From assembly GCA_025927685.1 (NCBI GenBank), contig JAICKX010000006.1, positions 1 through 59,449 of the forward strand: DNA of 59,449 bases. The letters run 5' to 3'. Numbering within the stretch: the stretch's first letter is position 1; every line of letters starts with the position of its first letter. This stretch comes from Thermoleophilia bacterium (GTDB lineage: Bacteria; Actinomycetota; Thermoleophilia; Gaiellales; JAICJC01). This document shows, piece by piece, positions 50,656 to 59,124 of this stretch. The position numbers and the translations under genes were made by a program. The notes under the pieces were generated by a model. The model did not search any database. It was not told the origin of the DNA and saw nothing but the letters and a program-made list of their open reading frames with translations.

Positions 50656-50931
50656 ATGCTGGGTTTCCACAGGATCGCGTCGGTCGTGGGGCTGGCGCTC
50701 GTAACCGTCGCGCTGCTCGCGCCGGTCGCTCAGGCGCGTCCGGCGACCGCCGGCGGCGTGGCCGCGCCGGTGACGAACCAGACGACCCCGGCCGGGGCCG
50801 CCCAGGCGAGCCGCGACAACGGCGGGACGGACTGGAACGCCGTCTTCGCGGGCGCCGCGGGGGGCGCGCTCATCATCGCGATGGGTGCCGGCGGCGTCGG
50901 GCTCCTGCGGCGCCGCACGCTGGCCACCTGA
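50656..50931 (+). CDS. Small exported, C-terminally anchored protein (AQARPA family, copy 2)
   Basis: A 91-residue paralogue of the preceding protein: signal peptide ending in PVAQARPA, a Thr/Ala/Gln linker, then DNGGTDWNAVFAGAAGGALI and a hydrophobic helix ending in LLRRRTLAT. The helix plus basic tail at the end looks like a cell-surface sorting signal without an LPxTG motif. GATGAGGAGG precedes the ATG. Confidence 0.75.
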   Translation: MLGFHRIASVVGLALVTVALLAPVAQARPATAGGVAAPVTNQTTPAGAAQASRDNGGTDWNAVFAGAAGGALIIAMGAGGVGLLRRRTLAT

Positions 50932-50954
50932 AGGTTCCGCCGCCCCGGAACACC

Positions 50955-50988
50955 GCGAGGGCCCGGCCCCAGGAGGCCGGGCCCTCGC
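50955..50988. terminator. Bidirectional hairpin terminator
   Basis: GCGAGGGCCCGGCC (50955-50968) pairs perfectly with GGCCGGGCCCTCGC (50975-50988), loop 6 nt. It separates AQARPA copy 2 (plus) from the peroxiredoxin gene (minus), which ends 10 nt later. Confidence 0.8.
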
Positions 50989-50997
50989 ACGGTGCGC

Positions 50998-51684
50998 CTA
51001 GGAGCTCGAGCCGGCGACGACGTTCGTGTCGGGCGCCGGCACGATGCGGATGTACGGCCGCGGCGACTGCCACCCGTCCGGGTAGATCTCGCGCGCCTCG
51101 TCGTCCGAGACCGAGCCCGAGATGATGACGTCCTCGCCGTTCTGCCAGTTCGCCGGCGTCGACACCTTGTGGCTGGCGGTGAGCTGGAGCGAGTCGATCA
51201 CCCGCAGGACCTCGTCGAAGTTGCGGCCCGTGGTCATCGGATAGATGAGCACCAGCTTGACCTTCTTGTCCGGGCCGACCACGAACACGTTGCGCACCGT
51301 CTGGTTGTCGGCCGGCGTGCGGTTCGCCGCGTCTCCCGAGACGTCCGCCGGCAGCATCCCGTACAGCTTCGAGATGGTGAAGTCGGCGTCGCTGATGATC
51401 GGGAAGTTGGGCGCGTAGCCCTGGGTCTCCTCGATGTCCTCCAGCCACTTGCTGTGGTTGTCCATCGGGTCGACCGACAGGCCGATGATCTTCACGTTAC
51501 GACGGTCGAAGTCCGGCTTGATCTTGGCCATGTACCCGAGCTCCGTCGTACACACCGGCGTGAAGTCCTTCGGGTGCGAGAACAGCACCACCCACGAGTC
51601 GCCGATCCAGTCGTGGAAGTTGATCGTACCCTCGGTCGTCTCAGCCTGGAAGTCCGGTGCGGTGTCACCGATCTGCAAACTCAT
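50998..51684 (-). CDS. 1-Cys peroxiredoxin (Prx6/AhpC-TSA family)
   Basis: A 228-residue cytoplasmic peroxidase that reduces H2O2 and lipid hydroperoxides. The peroxidatic Cys is C45 in SHPKDFTPVCTTELG. RNVKIIGLSVDPMDNHSKW and LIYPMTTGRNFDEVLRVIDS are Prx6-type and the long C-terminal arm (PANWQNGEDVII) marks the 1-Cys group. ATG at 51684 follows AAAGGAT; 113 bp of upstream DNA separates it from the HAF-repeat gene on the same strand. Confidence 0.95.
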   Translation of the reverse strand: MSLQIGDTAPDFQAETTEGTINFHDWIGDSWVVLFSHPKDFTPVCTTELGYMAKIKPDFDRRNVKIIGLSVDPMDNHSKWLEDIEETQGYAPNFPIISDADFTISKLYGMLPADVSGDAANRTPADNQTVRNVFVVGPDKKVKLVLIYPMTTGRNFDEVLRVIDSLQLTASHKVSTPANWQNGEDVIISGSVSDDEAREIYPDGWQSPRPYIRIVPAPDTNVVAGSSS

Positions 51685-51797
51685 ATCCTTTGTTCCCCTC
51701 TCGTCGGTAGTGCGCGCCCTCGGCCTTCCTTGGCGCACGCTGAAGTCTACCTCGCGAATGGATCCAAAGTCGGGGCGACCGTGCCGCCGCCCCATGG

Positions 51798-53210
51798 TCA
51801 GAGCTGGGAGACTGCGAACGCGTCGATGTCCACGCGGGGTCGCCCGGCGGTGCCGGCCACGACGATCCGCAGCGTGTGCGTCCCGACGGCCGCGAACGAC
51901 TGCTGGTAGGCCGTCTGGCGGCGGGTGAACGACCCGGGCAGGAGGCCCAGGTCGACCGTCGTCCTGAGCTGCCCGTCCACGAACACCCGCGCCTTGCCGC
52001 CGCCGACGCCCATCGGCGCGATCCACCACACCCGCCGGCCGGTGAACGTGAAGCGGGCCGAGGCGCCCGCGGTGGAGGAGCTCGTCACCGTGCCGTTCCA
52101 GGCGCCGGCCGACGTGTGCCGCGACCAGCCGCCGCGGTAGTGGATCCGCGCCGAATTGTCGTCGGCCGGCGTGACGGGCTCGAGCACCGGCACGATGAAG
52201 CCGCCGATCAGGCCGTGCGCGATGATCTGGAGGTGCTGGTTCAGGCCGCCTCCGACGACCTGGCAGCAGGTCATGGTGCGTGACGGCAGGAGCGTGACGG
52301 CGCCGTTGCGATACAGGAAGCCGACCGTGGAGCCGTTGCCGCGGGTCGCCGTCCCTACGACGTCCCCGGCGTTCGTGATGTCGGATGCCTCGCTTGCCAC
52401 CGCGCCGGGCACGAGCCGGCCGATGTCGGTGAATCGCCCCCCGGAGAAGAGGAACGCGTGCCGGGCGCCGGATGCCGTGTCGGCCCAGCCGACGATCTCG
52501 CCCGAGCCGTTCAGGGCGTCGGCGACGCTCTCGGCGCCGCCGAGCGTTCCGAGCCCTGTCATCGAGCCGCCGCTCAGGATGCGAAACGCGCGCATCCGGC
52601 CGGCCGGGTTGGTGGACCAGCCGACGATCTCGCCGGAGCCGTTGATGCCGGTGGCGACGGAGGTCGCGCCGCCGAGCGTGCCCAGATCGTGCATCGCGCC
52701 GGCGTTCCAGCGAAAGGCATGATCGGCGCCCGTCGTCGTCGTGGAATCGCCGACGACGACGTCGCTGTCGTTCAGGCTGAGGCCCTCGCCGAAGTCGCCG
52801 CCGAGGGTGCCGAGATCGGAGAGGACGCCGTCCCGCGCCAGGAACGTATGCGTCTGGCGGGTGGTGCTCTCGTTGAAGTTGTTCATGTAGCCGGCCGAGT
52901 CGCCGGCGCTGTTCACGGCGAGCGCGCCGGAATCCGAGAAGCCGTCCGGCCCGCGCCCGATCACGTCCATGGTGCCGCCCTTCCAGATCCACGCCCAGTG
53001 GAAGTCGGGGAAGGCGTCGCCGACGACCCAGCCCCTCGCGTTGATGTCCCACGAGGAGACGTCGTCGTCGCAGCTCTCCGCCGTGCACTGGGGGAAGAGC
53101 GGTCCGATCTCGAGCACAGCCCACGCCGGTTTGACCGCGGCCGGGGCCGGTGCGGCGGCGGCCGCCCACATCACGAGGAACGTCGCGATTGCAGTGGCCA
53201 GACGTCGCAC
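51798..53210 (-). CDS. Exported HAF-repeat protein
   Basis: A 470-residue secreted protein. After a signal peptide (LATAIATFLVMWAAAAAPAPA) come about six HAF repeats, seen as DLGTLGG, INGSGEIVGW and HAFRW/HAFLF motifs, for instance near residues 130-300. These build a beta-propeller-like fold. The C-terminal 130 residues (ARFTFTGRRVWWIAPMGVGG; VFVDGQLRTTVDLGLLPGS) look like a carbohydrate-binding beta-sandwich. Function unknown; a surface binding role is likely. Confidence 0.85.
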   Translation of the reverse strand: MRRLATAIATFLVMWAAAAAPAPAAVKPAWAVLEIGPLFPQCTAESCDDDVSSWDINARGWVVGDAFPDFHWAWIWKGGTMDVIGRGPDGFSDSGALAVNSAGDSAGYMNNFNESTTRQTHTFLARDGVLSDLGTLGGDFGEGLSLNDSDVVVGDSTTTTGADHAFRWNAGAMHDLGTLGGATSVATGINGSGEIVGWSTNPAGRMRAFRILSGGSMTGLGTLGGAESVADALNGSGEIVGWADTASGARHAFLFSGGRFTDIGRLVPGAVASEASDITNAGDVVGTATRGNGSTVGFLYRNGAVTLLPSRTMTCCQVVGGGLNQHLQIIAHGLIGGFIVPVLEPVTPADDNSARIHYRGGWSRHTSAGAWNGTVTSSSTAGASARFTFTGRRVWWIAPMGVGGGKARVFVDGQLRTTVDLGLLPGSFTRRQTAYQQSFAAVGTHTLRIVVAGTAGRPRVDIDAFAVSQL

Positions 53211-53282
53211 GGTTGCCCTCCCTGTCGCCCGGGCCAGATCGTACCAGCGGGGTGGGTGCCGGCTCGATGTCGGGCGGTCCCG

Positions 53283-53951
53283 TCAGTTCCCACAGTGGGT
53301 GATGCTCGTCGAGACGGCCGCGAGCCACGGCTCGACGGCCGCCGTCCACGCGTCGGGCGCGCGGAGGTGCGCGTGGTGCCCGCCGGCCTCGAGCAGCCGC
53401 GCCTCCCAGCCGTGGCGCGCCGCCGCCGCGAGGGCGAAGTCGACCGGCACGTGGTGGTCGTCACGGGCGTGGACGACGAGCACGGGCACGGCGAGCCCGC
53501 CGAAGAGCGCATCGAACCGGCCGGGCCGCGCGAGGACGCGCGCGACACCGGAGAGGCCAGCCGGCGAGCGGCGGCGCGGGCCGTCCACCGCGGGCCGGCC
53601 GGCCAGGGAGCGCACGAACGCGACACGATGGCCGGCGTAGTCGAGCGCCGTCTGGCGCCGGGTGCGGCCGTTTCGGGCCACCGGGAACGGGCAGCCGGTG
53701 ACGACCACGCCCGCGACGGCCGCGCGTTTGGAACGCGCGATGCGGAGCGCGACGATCCCGCCCATCGAGTGGCCGATCACGATCGCTCCCGGGACGACCG
53801 CCGCCTGCGCCACGCCGAGCGCCGCGGCCGCGTCCCGCGGGAGCGCCGGCGCGGCGACCGCGCCGTGGGCCGCGAGCCGGCCGCGCACAGCATCCCAGTC
53901 GGACGGCCCCCGGCCCAGCCCGTGCAGGCAGAGGAGCCGGGGCTCGGCCAT
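53283..53951 (-). CDS. Alpha/beta hydrolase
   Basis: A 222-residue cytoplasmic hydrolase: oxyanion HGLGRGPSDW, nucleophile GHSMGGIVAL (Ser about 82), acid in VVHARDDHHVP and His in GGHHAHLRAPDAW. The lid is short. It starts 1 nt after the stop of the cysteine dioxygenase-like gene, so the two form an operon. Substrate unknown. Confidence 0.88.
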   Translation of the reverse strand: MAEPRLLCLHGLGRGPSDWDAVRGRLAAHGAVAAPALPRDAAAALGVAQAAVVPGAIVIGHSMGGIVALRIARSKRAAVAGVVVTGCPFPVARNGRTRRQTALDYAGHRVAFVRSLAGRPAVDGPRRRSPAGLSGVARVLARPGRFDALFGGLAVPVLVVHARDDHHVPVDFALAAAARHGWEARLLEAGGHHAHLRAPDAWTAAVEPWLAAVSTSITHCGN

Positions 53952-53952
53952 C

Positions 53953-54549
53953 TCACCCGTCGTCGTCGCAGGGCGCGTTCACGTAGCCAGACCGGAAGGG
54001 CCGCGCCTGGCCCGACTCGGCGTCGTAGGCGTGCCGCCACACGCAGCCGGTGTCGTTCGTGAGCAGGTGGATCGAAACCGACGTCTCGGCCGACGTCGTT
54101 CGCACCCGGTGGATGTCGTCGCGGGGCGGGATCAGGACGTAGAAGTCGCCCGGCGAGAGCGCCTGCCGCCTCACCAGCTCGAGCGCGCCGTCGCGACGGG
54201 CGTACACCTCCTCGTCCTGGGTGCCGCGGTAGAGACCGACCAGGCCCCAGGCCAGGTGGTCGTGGATCGGGGTCTGCGATCCGGACGGCACGACGAGCGA
54301 GAAGAGCGAGAGCGACCCGTCCTCGGCGTGGTAGAGGAGCCACTGCCCGATCCCGCCGCCCATGCCCGAGTCGGGCGCGTCGGCCTGGTACTCGGCCGGG
54401 AGCCAGTCCGGGTCGGCCAGAAGCCCGGCGAAGCGCGGCCGCAGGAGCTCGCATGCCTCCTCCGGGGAGCCGGCCTTCGCGATGGTGGCGCGGACGCCGG
54501 CCACGAAGTCGCGCACGGCCGGCGTGTCGAGGACGAATTCCGATCCCAT
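53953..54549 (-). CDS. Cysteine dioxygenase-like thiol dioxygenase
   Basis: A 198-residue cupin of the cysteine dioxygenase family, which oxidises cysteine or 3-mercaptopropionate to the sulfinate with ferrous iron. The three iron His are in PIHDHLAWGLVGLYRG (HxH) and DIHRVRT, and SIHLLTND is the following conserved strand. The Tyr and Cys that form the mammalian cross-link are not obvious, as in most bacterial enzymes. The start is 23 bp from the divergent ureohydrolase start. Confidence 0.85.
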   Translation of the reverse strand: MGSEFVLDTPAVRDFVAGVRATIAKAGSPEEACELLRPRFAGLLADPDWLPAEYQADAPDSGMGGGIGQWLLYHAEDGSLSLFSLVVPSGSQTPIHDHLAWGLVGLYRGTQDEEVYARRDGALELVRRQALSPGDFYVLIPPRDDIHRVRTTSAETSVSIHLLTNDTGCVWRHAYDAESGQARPFRSGYVNAPCDDDG

Positions 54550-54556
54550 CCCGGCA

Positions 54557-54562
54557 TATGAT
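54557..54562 (+). promoter_or_regulatory. -10 box before the ureohydrolase gene
   Basis: TATGAT ends 10 nt before the ATG at 54573. An alternative ATG at 54558 lies inside this box, which argues for the downstream start. Confidence 0.45.
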
Positions 54563-54572
54563 CGCCCGCGCG

Positions 54573-55577
54573 ATGAGCGACGCGCGCCGCATGCAGCCCA
54601 ACCGGCCCGACGAGCCCGGCTACGCCGGCGTCGGGCTGACGTTCGGGCGCGTGCCGCTCGCGCTCGACCCGGCCGCGCTGGAGGGGGCAGACGTCGCGAT
54701 CGTGGGCGCGCCGTTCGACGAGGGCGTGACGTACCGGCCGGGCGCCCGGTTCGGCCCGCGGGCGATCAGGACGGCCGAGGACGTCGCCTTCCCGATCGCC
54801 CGGCCGCACATGGAGCTTGGGATCGACCCCTACGCCGAGCTGGACGTCGTCGACTACGGCGACGTCGACGTGCGCCCCTCCGACCTGGCCTGGTCGCACG
54901 AGGCGCTCCGCCGGGGCGTCGCGGAGATCCTGGAGGCGGGCGCGGTCCCGATCGTCCTGGGCGGAGACCACTCGCTCGCGACGCCGGTGCTCGCGGCGCT
55001 CGCCTCCCACTTCGGGGCGGAGGGGTTCTCCGTCGTCCATTTCGACACGCACGCCGACACGGGCAGCGATGAGCGCGAGGCGCCGCACGGGATCCCGTTC
55101 CACAAGGCGGTCGTGGAGGGGCAGCTGGAGGGCGGCAACATCGTGCAGGTGGGCCTGCGCGGGGCGTGGCCGTTCCCGGAGGACTTCCAGTGGATGCGCG
55201 AGGCCGGGTTCCGGTGGCACACCGCCGGCGAGGTCGTCGAGCGTGGGATCGCCCCGGTGGTGCACGACGCGATCGAGCACGCCCGCGCGCGGGCGCCGCG
55301 CACCTACCTGACCGTCGACGTCGACGTGCTCGATCCGGCCTTCGCCCCCGGCACCGGTACCGCCGAGCCGGGCGGGCTCACGACGCGCGAGCTCTTGTGG
55401 GCGGTGCGCACGGTCGCCTCCGAGCTCGACCTGTGCGCGATGGACGTGGTCGAGGTCTCGCCGCCGTACGACCCCGCCGGCATCACCGCGCTCGCCGCCC
55501 AGCGGGTGGTGCTGGAGACGCTCTCGGGGATCGCGCTTCGCCGGTCCGGGCGCCCCGCCAGGCCCGAGCGGCCGTGA
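54573..55577 (+). CDS. Agmatinase/arginase-family ureohydrolase
   Basis: A 334-residue binuclear manganese hydrolase releasing urea from a guanidino compound. Metal motifs are VLGGDHSLATPVL, HFDTHADT (DxHxD) and TVDVDVLDPAFAPGTGT (DxD), in order; DEGVTYRPGARFGPRAIR is the family N-terminal signature. GTGTAEPGG near the end favours agmatinase or guanidinobutyrase over arginase. The start is chosen from the promoter position. A DUF2630 gene follows 58 nt later. Confidence 0.9.
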   Translation: MSDARRMQPNRPDEPGYAGVGLTFGRVPLALDPAALEGADVAIVGAPFDEGVTYRPGARFGPRAIRTAEDVAFPIARPHMELGIDPYAELDVVDYGDVDVRPSDLAWSHEALRRGVAEILEAGAVPIVLGGDHSLATPVLAALASHFGAEGFSVVHFDTHADTGSDEREAPHGIPFHKAVVEGQLEGGNIVQVGLRGAWPFPEDFQWMREAGFRWHTAGEVVERGIAPVVHDAIEHARARAPRTYLTVDVDVLDPAFAPGTGTAEPGGLTTRELLWAVRTVASELDLCAMDVVEVSPPYDPAGITALAAQRVVLETLSGIALRRSGRPARPERP

Positions 55578-55635
55578 TGCGCGAGGCCGTTCCGGGTAGA
55601 CATCACCCCGGGACGCAGACCAAGGAGGAGTCGAG

Positions 55636-55878
55636 ATGAAGGACAGCGACGTTCTGGAGCGGATCGACGAGCTGGTGGCCGAGGAGCAGCAGTTGTACGA
55701 GCGCGAGGGCCACGGCGACATCCACGCCGACGACCGGGCGCGCCTCGACGAGATCGGGATCGCCCTCGACCGCTGCTGGGACCTGCTGCGCCAGCGGCGC
55801 GCGCGGCGCGAGTTCGGCCTGGATCCCGACGAGGCCCAGCCGCGCGGCGAAGACACGGTCGAGCACTACCAGCAGTAA
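55636..55878 (+). CDS. DUF2630 family protein
   Basis: An 80-residue charged helical protein: DVLERIDELVAEEQQLYERE, LDEIGIALDRCWDLLRQRRA and the final VEHYQQ are the DUF2630 pattern. The function is unknown; the family is typical of actinobacteria. AAGGAGG precedes the ATG. Confidence 0.88.
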   Translation: MKDSDVLERIDELVAEEQQLYEREGHGDIHADDRARLDEIGIALDRCWDLLRQRRARREFGLDPDEAQPRGEDTVEHYQQ

Positions 55879-55914
55879 AGGCGGCCGCCCCACACGGAGC
55901 TCCCGGTGCTGCGG

Positions 55915-55920
55915 CATACT
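55915..55920 (+). promoter_or_regulatory. -10 box of a leaderless S33 peptidase transcript
   Basis: CATACT ends 6 nt before the GTG at 55927, matching the spacing seen at 15129 and 23571. Confidence 0.45.
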
Positions 55921-55926
55921 CTGCGC

Positions 55927-57162
55927 GTGCCCGACCCGGTCCGCACGCCCGGCCTCGTCCTCACCGAGCACGAGTTCTCCGTCCCGCTCGACCACTCGCG
56001 CCCCGATGGCGAGCGCATCACCGTCTTCGCCCGCGAGGCCGCCGACCCCGACGGGCGCGAGCGGCCGTTCCTGGTCTTCCTCCAGGGCGGGCCCGGCTTC
56101 GAGGCCCCGCGCCCGACCCGCCACCCCACGGTGCCGCACTGGCTGGACCGGGCGCTCGAGGAGTTCCGCGTCCTCATGCTCGACCAGCGCGGCACGGGCC
56201 GCTCGACCCCGGTCGGCGGACTGTCCGGCAGGACGCCGCAGGAGCAGGCCGACTACCTGAAGCTCTTCCGCGCCGACTCGATCGTGCGCGACGCCGAGTG
56301 GATCCGGCGCGAGCTGGGCGCCGACCGCTGGAGCATCCTCGGCCAGAGCTTCGGCGGCTTCTGCGCCCTGGCCTACCTGTCGATCGCGCCGGAGGGCCTG
56401 CGCGAGGCCCTCTTCACCGGCGGGCTGCCGCCGATCGGCCGGCCCGTGGACGACGTCTACCGCGCCACCTACGGGACCGTGCTCGAGCGGAACCGGCGCT
56501 ACTACGAGCGCTACCCGGCCGACCGCGAGCGTGTCGTCGACCTGCGGCGCAGGCTGGATGCCGAGGAGCTCCTCCTCCCCGGCGGCGACCGCCTCACCGG
56601 CCGCCGCTTCCGCCAGATCGGCCACATGCTCGGCATGGGGCCGGGCGCCGAGCACCTGCACTACATCCTGGAGCTCCCGCCGGACTCGCCCGCCTTCCTC
56701 CACGACGTCGAGGCGGCCGGACAGTTCCCGCGGAACCCGATCTACGCCGCGATCCACGAGGCCTGCTACGCCGACGGCGGGGCGACGGACTGGTCGGCCG
56801 AGCGGCTCCTGCCGGATGCGTACGCGGACGACCCCGCGCTCTTCACCGGCGAGCACGTCTATCCGTGGATGTTCGAGGACTACTCCGCGCTCGCGCCGCT
56901 GCGCGAGGCGGCCGGCATCCTGGCCGGCCACGCGTGGCCGCGGCTCTACGACCCCGAGGTGCTGCGCCGGAACGAGGTGCCGGCGGCGGCGGCGATCTAC
57001 GCCCAGGACATGTACGTCCACCGGGCCTTCTCGGAGGAGACGGCCGGGCAGGTGCGCGGCCTGCGCGCCTGGGTCACGAACGAGTACGAGCACGACGGCC
57101 TGCGGGTCGCCGGCGACCGCATCCTGGGCCGGCTGATCGACCTGGCGCGGGGGAGGGCATAG
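55927..57162 (+). CDS. Prolyl aminopeptidase-like hydrolase (peptidase family S33)
   Basis: A 411-residue alpha/beta hydrolase. The oxyanion loop is VFLQGGPGFEAPRP, the strand before the elbow is LMLDQRGTGRSTP, the nucleophile is in ILGQSFGGFCALAYLS and the His is probably in TNEYEHDGLR. These are the marks of proline iminopeptidases, which remove N-terminal proline. GTG at 55927 is selected from the leaderless promoter; a GTG 21 nt upstream is the alternative. No signal peptide. Confidence 0.9.
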   Translation: MPDPVRTPGLVLTEHEFSVPLDHSRPDGERITVFAREAADPDGRERPFLVFLQGGPGFEAPRPTRHPTVPHWLDRALEEFRVLMLDQRGTGRSTPVGGLSGRTPQEQADYLKLFRADSIVRDAEWIRRELGADRWSILGQSFGGFCALAYLSIAPEGLREALFTGGLPPIGRPVDDVYRATYGTVLERNRRYYERYPADRERVVDLRRRLDAEELLLPGGDRLTGRRFRQIGHMLGMGPGAEHLHYILELPPDSPAFLHDVEAAGQFPRNPIYAAIHEACYADGGATDWSAERLLPDAYADDPALFTGEHVYPWMFEDYSALAPLREAAGILAGHAWPRLYDPEVLRRNEVPAAAAIYAQDMYVHRAFSEETAGQVRGLRAWVTNEYEHDGLRVAGDRILGRLIDLARGRA

Positions 57163-57296
57163 CCGGGACCGCCTGACCCGTCGCCGGGCGCCTTGTTGCT
57201 TCCTGCTCCTGCCAGTGAGAAGATCGCAGCCGCTTCCCGCGTCCTGTGATTGGTGCGCCCGTTCCGGAAGGGCGCAGATCTCCGAAAGGGGGACGA

Positions 57297-58136
57297 ATGG
57301 AGGATTCACCCCGCACGGTCCGACTGGCGGACGATGCGCCGTTCGACGTCTCGTCTCGAGGCGTGACGGCGACCCTCCGGCGGGCGGACATCGAGCAGGC
57401 GGCCCGCTCCGAGGCCGGCCCGGCCGAGCTTGTCCTCGACGTGAGACGCGGTCAAGGCGCCGATGTGGAGGCGCACTCGATCGCCGTCGAGTGGAGCCCG
57501 GCCGATCTGGAGCGGCTGCTGGCCGAGAGTGAGGCGGAGGACGTGACGATCGCGTTCGACCGCGACGACCTGGCCTCGGCGATGGACGCCGAGTCCGACG
57601 TCGAGGCGCACGGTCTTCGCGAGAAGGCCCTCATCCTCACCGTCGTGATGGTCTCGGCGGCGTCGACTGCCGGGATCGCTCAGGCGCGTCCGGCCGCCGT
57701 CGCAAGCGGGAACGCCGCGCCGTTGGCGTCGGCCCCCGCGGCGCCGGGTCCGGCCGCGGCGCAGGCTCCGGCCACCACGATCGGGGGTGCCGACGTTGCC
57801 GGCGCCGTCGATCAGGCGTCACCGGCGACCACCATCGGTGGAGCCGGTCTCGAGCCCACCGACGTCGTTGTCACCGCAGCGCCCGGATCACCCGCGACGA
57901 CGACGGGGGGCGCCACTTCTCAGGCGCCGGCGCCGTCCGAGTCGCCCGCCACGACCATGGGTGGGGCCGGTCCGGCGACACCCGTGCGCGCCGGCGGAGA
58001 GGTCGTGTCGGCCGGGGGCTCCTCGTCGCTCAGCGCGGCGGAGGAGGCGGCCCTGGCCGGCGCAGCCGGCATGGTGATCGCCGCAGCGGGCTTCGCAGCT
58101 GCCGGAAGGCGGCGGCGACCGATTCAGCCCGCGTAA
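57297..58136 (+). CDS. Membrane protein with PATTxGGA repeats (AQARPA family, large form)
   Basis: A 279-residue protein of unknown function. Residues 1-108 form a soluble acidic domain of alternating strands and helices (VRLADDAPFDVSSRGVTATL; LVLDVRRGQGADVEAHSIAV). A membrane segment (ALILTVVMVSAASTAGIAQA) leads into an Ala/Pro-rich external stretch with four PATT(I/T/M)GGA repeats near residues 158, 175, 198 and 216, and then a final hydrophobic helix with RRRR. The AQARPA segment and the end match the two small exported proteins at 50 kb. AAAGGGGG precedes the ATG, and a TGCGCCC/GGGCGCA hairpin (57254-57276) lies in the leader. Confidence 0.75.
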   Translation: MEDSPRTVRLADDAPFDVSSRGVTATLRRADIEQAARSEAGPAELVLDVRRGQGADVEAHSIAVEWSPADLERLLAESEAEDVTIAFDRDDLASAMDAESDVEAHGLREKALILTVVMVSAASTAGIAQARPAAVASGNAAPLASAPAAPGPAAAQAPATTIGGADVAGAVDQASPATTIGGAGLEPTDVVVTAAPGSPATTTGGATSQAPAPSESPATTMGGAGPATPVRAGGEVVSAGGSSSLSAAEEAALAGAAGMVIAAAGFAAAGRRRRPIQPA

Positions 58137-58143
58137 CCGAGAT

Positions 58144-58177
58144 CGTGGGCGGGACCCGGAGCCGGGTTCCGCCCACG
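58144..58177 (+). terminator. Hairpin terminator after the PATTxGGA protein gene
   Basis: CGTGGGCGGGACCCGG (58144-58159) and CCGGGTTCCGCCCACG (58162-58177) form a 16 bp stem with one G-U pair; the top pairs must open to make a real loop. Confidence 0.7.
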
Positions 58178-58217
58178 CTCCGATTCACCGGTGGGAAGAA
58201 CGGGCATTCCGCTTGGC

Positions 58218-59114
58218 ATGCGATTCCGTCGCGGCGCCAAGCTCGATCCCTCGCAGGTGCGCGACCTCCGCGGCGCGTCCGGGAGGCGCAGCGCAGGGCT
58301 TCCCGGTGGCGGGCTGGCGGTCGGCGGAGGCGGCCTCGGACTGGTCGTCCTGCTGGTGGCCGTGCTGCTGGGGGCGAACCCGTTCTCCGGCACGACCGGT
58401 CCGTACGCCGGCCTCCAGGACCAGACCGTCGGCGCCGGCGCGTCGTCGCTCTCCAAGGACTGCCGCACAGGGGCGGATGCCAACGCCTCGACGGACTGCC
58501 GCATCGTGGGGTACGTGAACAGCATCCAGCGGTTCTGGGAGTCGCAGTTCCGGCCCGGCGACTACGTCCCGGCCCAGACGACGTTCTTCTCGGGCGAGAC
58601 TGGTACCGGCTGTGGGACCGCCACGTCGGACGTCGGGCCGTTCTACTGCCCCGCGGACAAGCAGGTGTACGTCGACCTCGGCTTCTTCGACGACCTGCGG
58701 ACGCGGTTCGGCGCGCACGGCGGCCCCTTCGCGCAGGCGTACGTCATCGCGCACGAGTACGGCCACCACGTGCAGGATCTCCAGGGCATCCTCGATCGCA
58801 TCGGCAACGACCGGCAGGGCGCGGCGAGCGCGTCGGTGCGCTCGGAGCTCCAGGCCGACTGCTACGCCGGCGTCTGGGCGAATCACGCGACGCAGACGGG
58901 TTACCTCGCCCAGGTCACCCCGGCCGACATCCGCGACGGTCTCGACGCCGCGGCGGCCGTCGGCGACGATCGCATCCAGCGCGAGTTCCAGGGCCGGGTC
59001 GACCGGGAGACCTGGACGCACGGCTCCTCCGCCGAACGCCAGCACTGGTTCACCGTCGGCTACACGACCGGGCAGCCGGGGCAGTGCGATACCTGGCACG
59101 CCCCGCTCGCCTGA
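58218..59114 (+). CDS. YpfJ-type neutral zinc metallopeptidase
   Basis: A 298-residue membrane-anchored protein (PF04228 type). ATG at 58218 gives the usual N-terminus [19 protein letters not shown]; a single hydrophobic helix follows ([18 protein letters not shown]). The outer domain has [20 protein letters not shown] and the zinc motif HEYGHHVQ (HExxH, 179-183) with [14 protein letters not shown] supplying the third ligand. Substrate unknown. Confidence 0.92.
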   Translation: MRFRRGAKLDPSQVRDLRGASGRRSAGLPGGGLAVGGGGLGLVVLLVAVLLGANPFSGTTGPYAGLQDQTVGAGASSLSKDCRTGADANASTDCRIVGYVNSIQRFWESQFRPGDYVPAQTTFFSGETGTGCGTATSDVGPFYCPADKQVYVDLGFFDDLRTRFGAHGGPFAQAYVIAHEYGHHVQDLQGILDRIGNDRQGAASASVRSELQADCYAGVWANHATQTGYLAQVTPADIRDGLDAAAAVGDDRIQREFQGRVDRETWTHGSSAERQHWFTVGYTTGQPGQCDTWHAPLA

Positions 59115-59124
59115 GAACCGGGCA

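Noticed and set aside
50656-50931. LPxTG sortase substrate.
   Set aside because: No LPxTG or variant precedes the C-terminal helix, and no sortase gene is in the window.
57760-57970. Four regularly placed CCGGCC/ACCAC-type repeats as a CRISPR array.
   Set aside because: They are in-frame codons for PATTxGGA with varied sequence and uneven spacing; no cas gene is present.
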